Below are positions 5,752 through 6,194 of a stretch of 6,194 nucleotides of DNA, piece by piece. Source of the stretch: Proteobacteria bacterium UBA3588 (GTDB lineage Bacteria; Pseudomonadota; Gammaproteobacteria; Thiohalomonadales; Thiohalomonadaceae); the NCBI GenBank assembly GCA_002376325.1, contig DFMR01000088.1, forward strand, positions 1 to 6,194, given 5' to 3'. Under the pieces are notes generated by a model, which saw only the letters and a program-made list of their open reading frames with translations, did not search any database and had not been told where the DNA came from. The stretch's first letter is position 1, and each line of letters begins with the position of its first letter. The position numbers and the translations under genes were made by a program.

Positions 5752-6194
5752 ATGAACGCCGCAGATAAGAAACGCGTGCTGCGCGAGATGTTGTTTGCGC
5801 GGCGCTTTGAGGAGCGTTGCTACGAGGCCTATGTCGAACGCAAGATCGGCGGATTCCTGCACCTTTATCCCGGCCAGGAGGCCTGTGTCCACGGGGTGAT
5901 GGAGGCTGCCCGTCCGGGCCACGATTACGTCATCACCGGCTACCGCGACCATATCCACGCCATCAAGTGCGGCGCCGATCCCAAGGCCGTGATGGCCGAG
6001 CTCTATGCCAAGGAGAGCGGCTGCAGCAAGGGGCGCGGCGGCTCGATGCACATCTTCGACGTCGAACACCATTTCATGGGCGGCTACGCGCTGGTCGGCG
6101 GGCCGTTCCCGCTGGCGGCCGGCATGGCCAAGGCGATCAAGCTCAAGGGCGGCGACGAGATCGCCATCTGCTTCCTCGGCGACGCCGCCAACAA
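5752..6194 (+). CDS. pdhA: Pyruvate dehydrogenase E1 component, alpha subunit (5' part)
   Basis: The alpha subunit of the thiamine-diphosphate-dependent E1 decarboxylates pyruvate and passes the acetyl group to the lipoyl groups of E2. Only 147 complete codons are in the window, less than half of the usual length of about 320-360. Visible landmarks are RRFEERCYEAYVERKIGGF (17-35), LYPGQEA (38-44), GYRDHIHAIKCGADP (63-77), the loop SKGRGGSMH (92-100), FMGGYALVGG (108-117) and the start of the ThDP/Mg motif, GDAAN, at 143-147. The cut falls before the expected Asn ligand (position 148, of which only AA is present). The ATG at 5752 follows AGGGAG with a four-base gap, and the N-terminus fits the family. 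Genes for E1-beta and lipoyl E2 are expected just beyond the window. Acetoin dehydrogenase AcoA and branched-chain BkdA are relatives; the motifs favour PdhA or AcoA, and the next genes would settle it. Confidence 0.85.
   Translation, partial: MNAADKKRVLREMLFARRFEERCYEAYVERKIGGFLHLYPGQEACVHGVMEAARPGHDYVITGYRDHIHAIKCGADPKAVMAELYAKESGCSKGRGGSMHIFDVEHHFMGGYALVGGPFPLAAGMAKAIKLKGGDEIAICFLGDAAN

Noticed and set aside
5506..6072. A 188-codon minus-strand open frame over the pdhA leader and gene
   Set aside because: It runs antisense to unmistakable PDH E1-alpha sequence and has no ribosome binding site or family likeness.

Overview
The window looks like ordinary chromosome from a GC-rich member of the Proteobacteria, most likely a gammaproteobacterium. 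The evidence is GC-biased third codon positions in every gene, a class II fumarase, an HD-GYP protein with an N-terminal DUF3391-type region, a two-subunit (E1-alpha/E1-beta type) pyruvate dehydrogenase, and intergenic REP-like palindromes that begin GTAGGAGC or GTGGGAGC. I cannot assign a genus. I see no phage, plasmid, insertion sequence or CRISPR features.

Layout. Bases 1-153 are a leader with four successive inverted repeats. They precede a plus-strand gene (154-1467) for a protein I place in the enoyl-ACP reductase FabMG-like family. This gene converges on an HD-GYP cyclic-di-GMP phosphodiesterase gene (minus strand, 1595-2788), and the 127-base gap between the two stops holds three REP units. 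Upstream of the HD-GYP gene, on the same strand, is a possible 32-codon ORF (2828-2926) with a near-perfect ribosome binding site. Ahead of it lies an AT-richer patch with a TTAACA direct repeat of 11-base period and a GGTTAC/GTAACC dyad. A decayed REP pair follows before the 3' end of fumC (minus strand, 3232-4623).

Beyond fumC are two near-identical 69-base REP doublets 90 bases apart. The second ends six bases from the stop codon of a small NTF2/SnoaL-like protein (minus strand, 4868-5317), which has a good sigma-70-type promoter. A 434-base divergent spacer follows, with an AT-rich patch, a candidate promoter overlapped by a TGATACCC/GGGTATCA dyad, and two GC hairpins. It leads into the 5' part of a pyruvate dehydrogenase E1-alpha gene (plus strand, from 5752), which is cut by the window end inside its thiamine diphosphate motif.

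How the genes fit together. FumC acts in the TCA cycle, PdhA feeds the cycle with acetyl-CoA, and the FabMG-like protein would belong to fatty acid synthesis, so much of the window is central carbon and lipid metabolism. The HD-GYP protein is a signalling enzyme and may be co-transcribed with the small ORF. The genes appear to be separate transcription units rather than one pathway operon. The least explained parts are the intergenic ones: the REP family, the small ORF with its regulatory patch, and the structured leaders of the first and last genes. I found no clearly new multi-gene system here.
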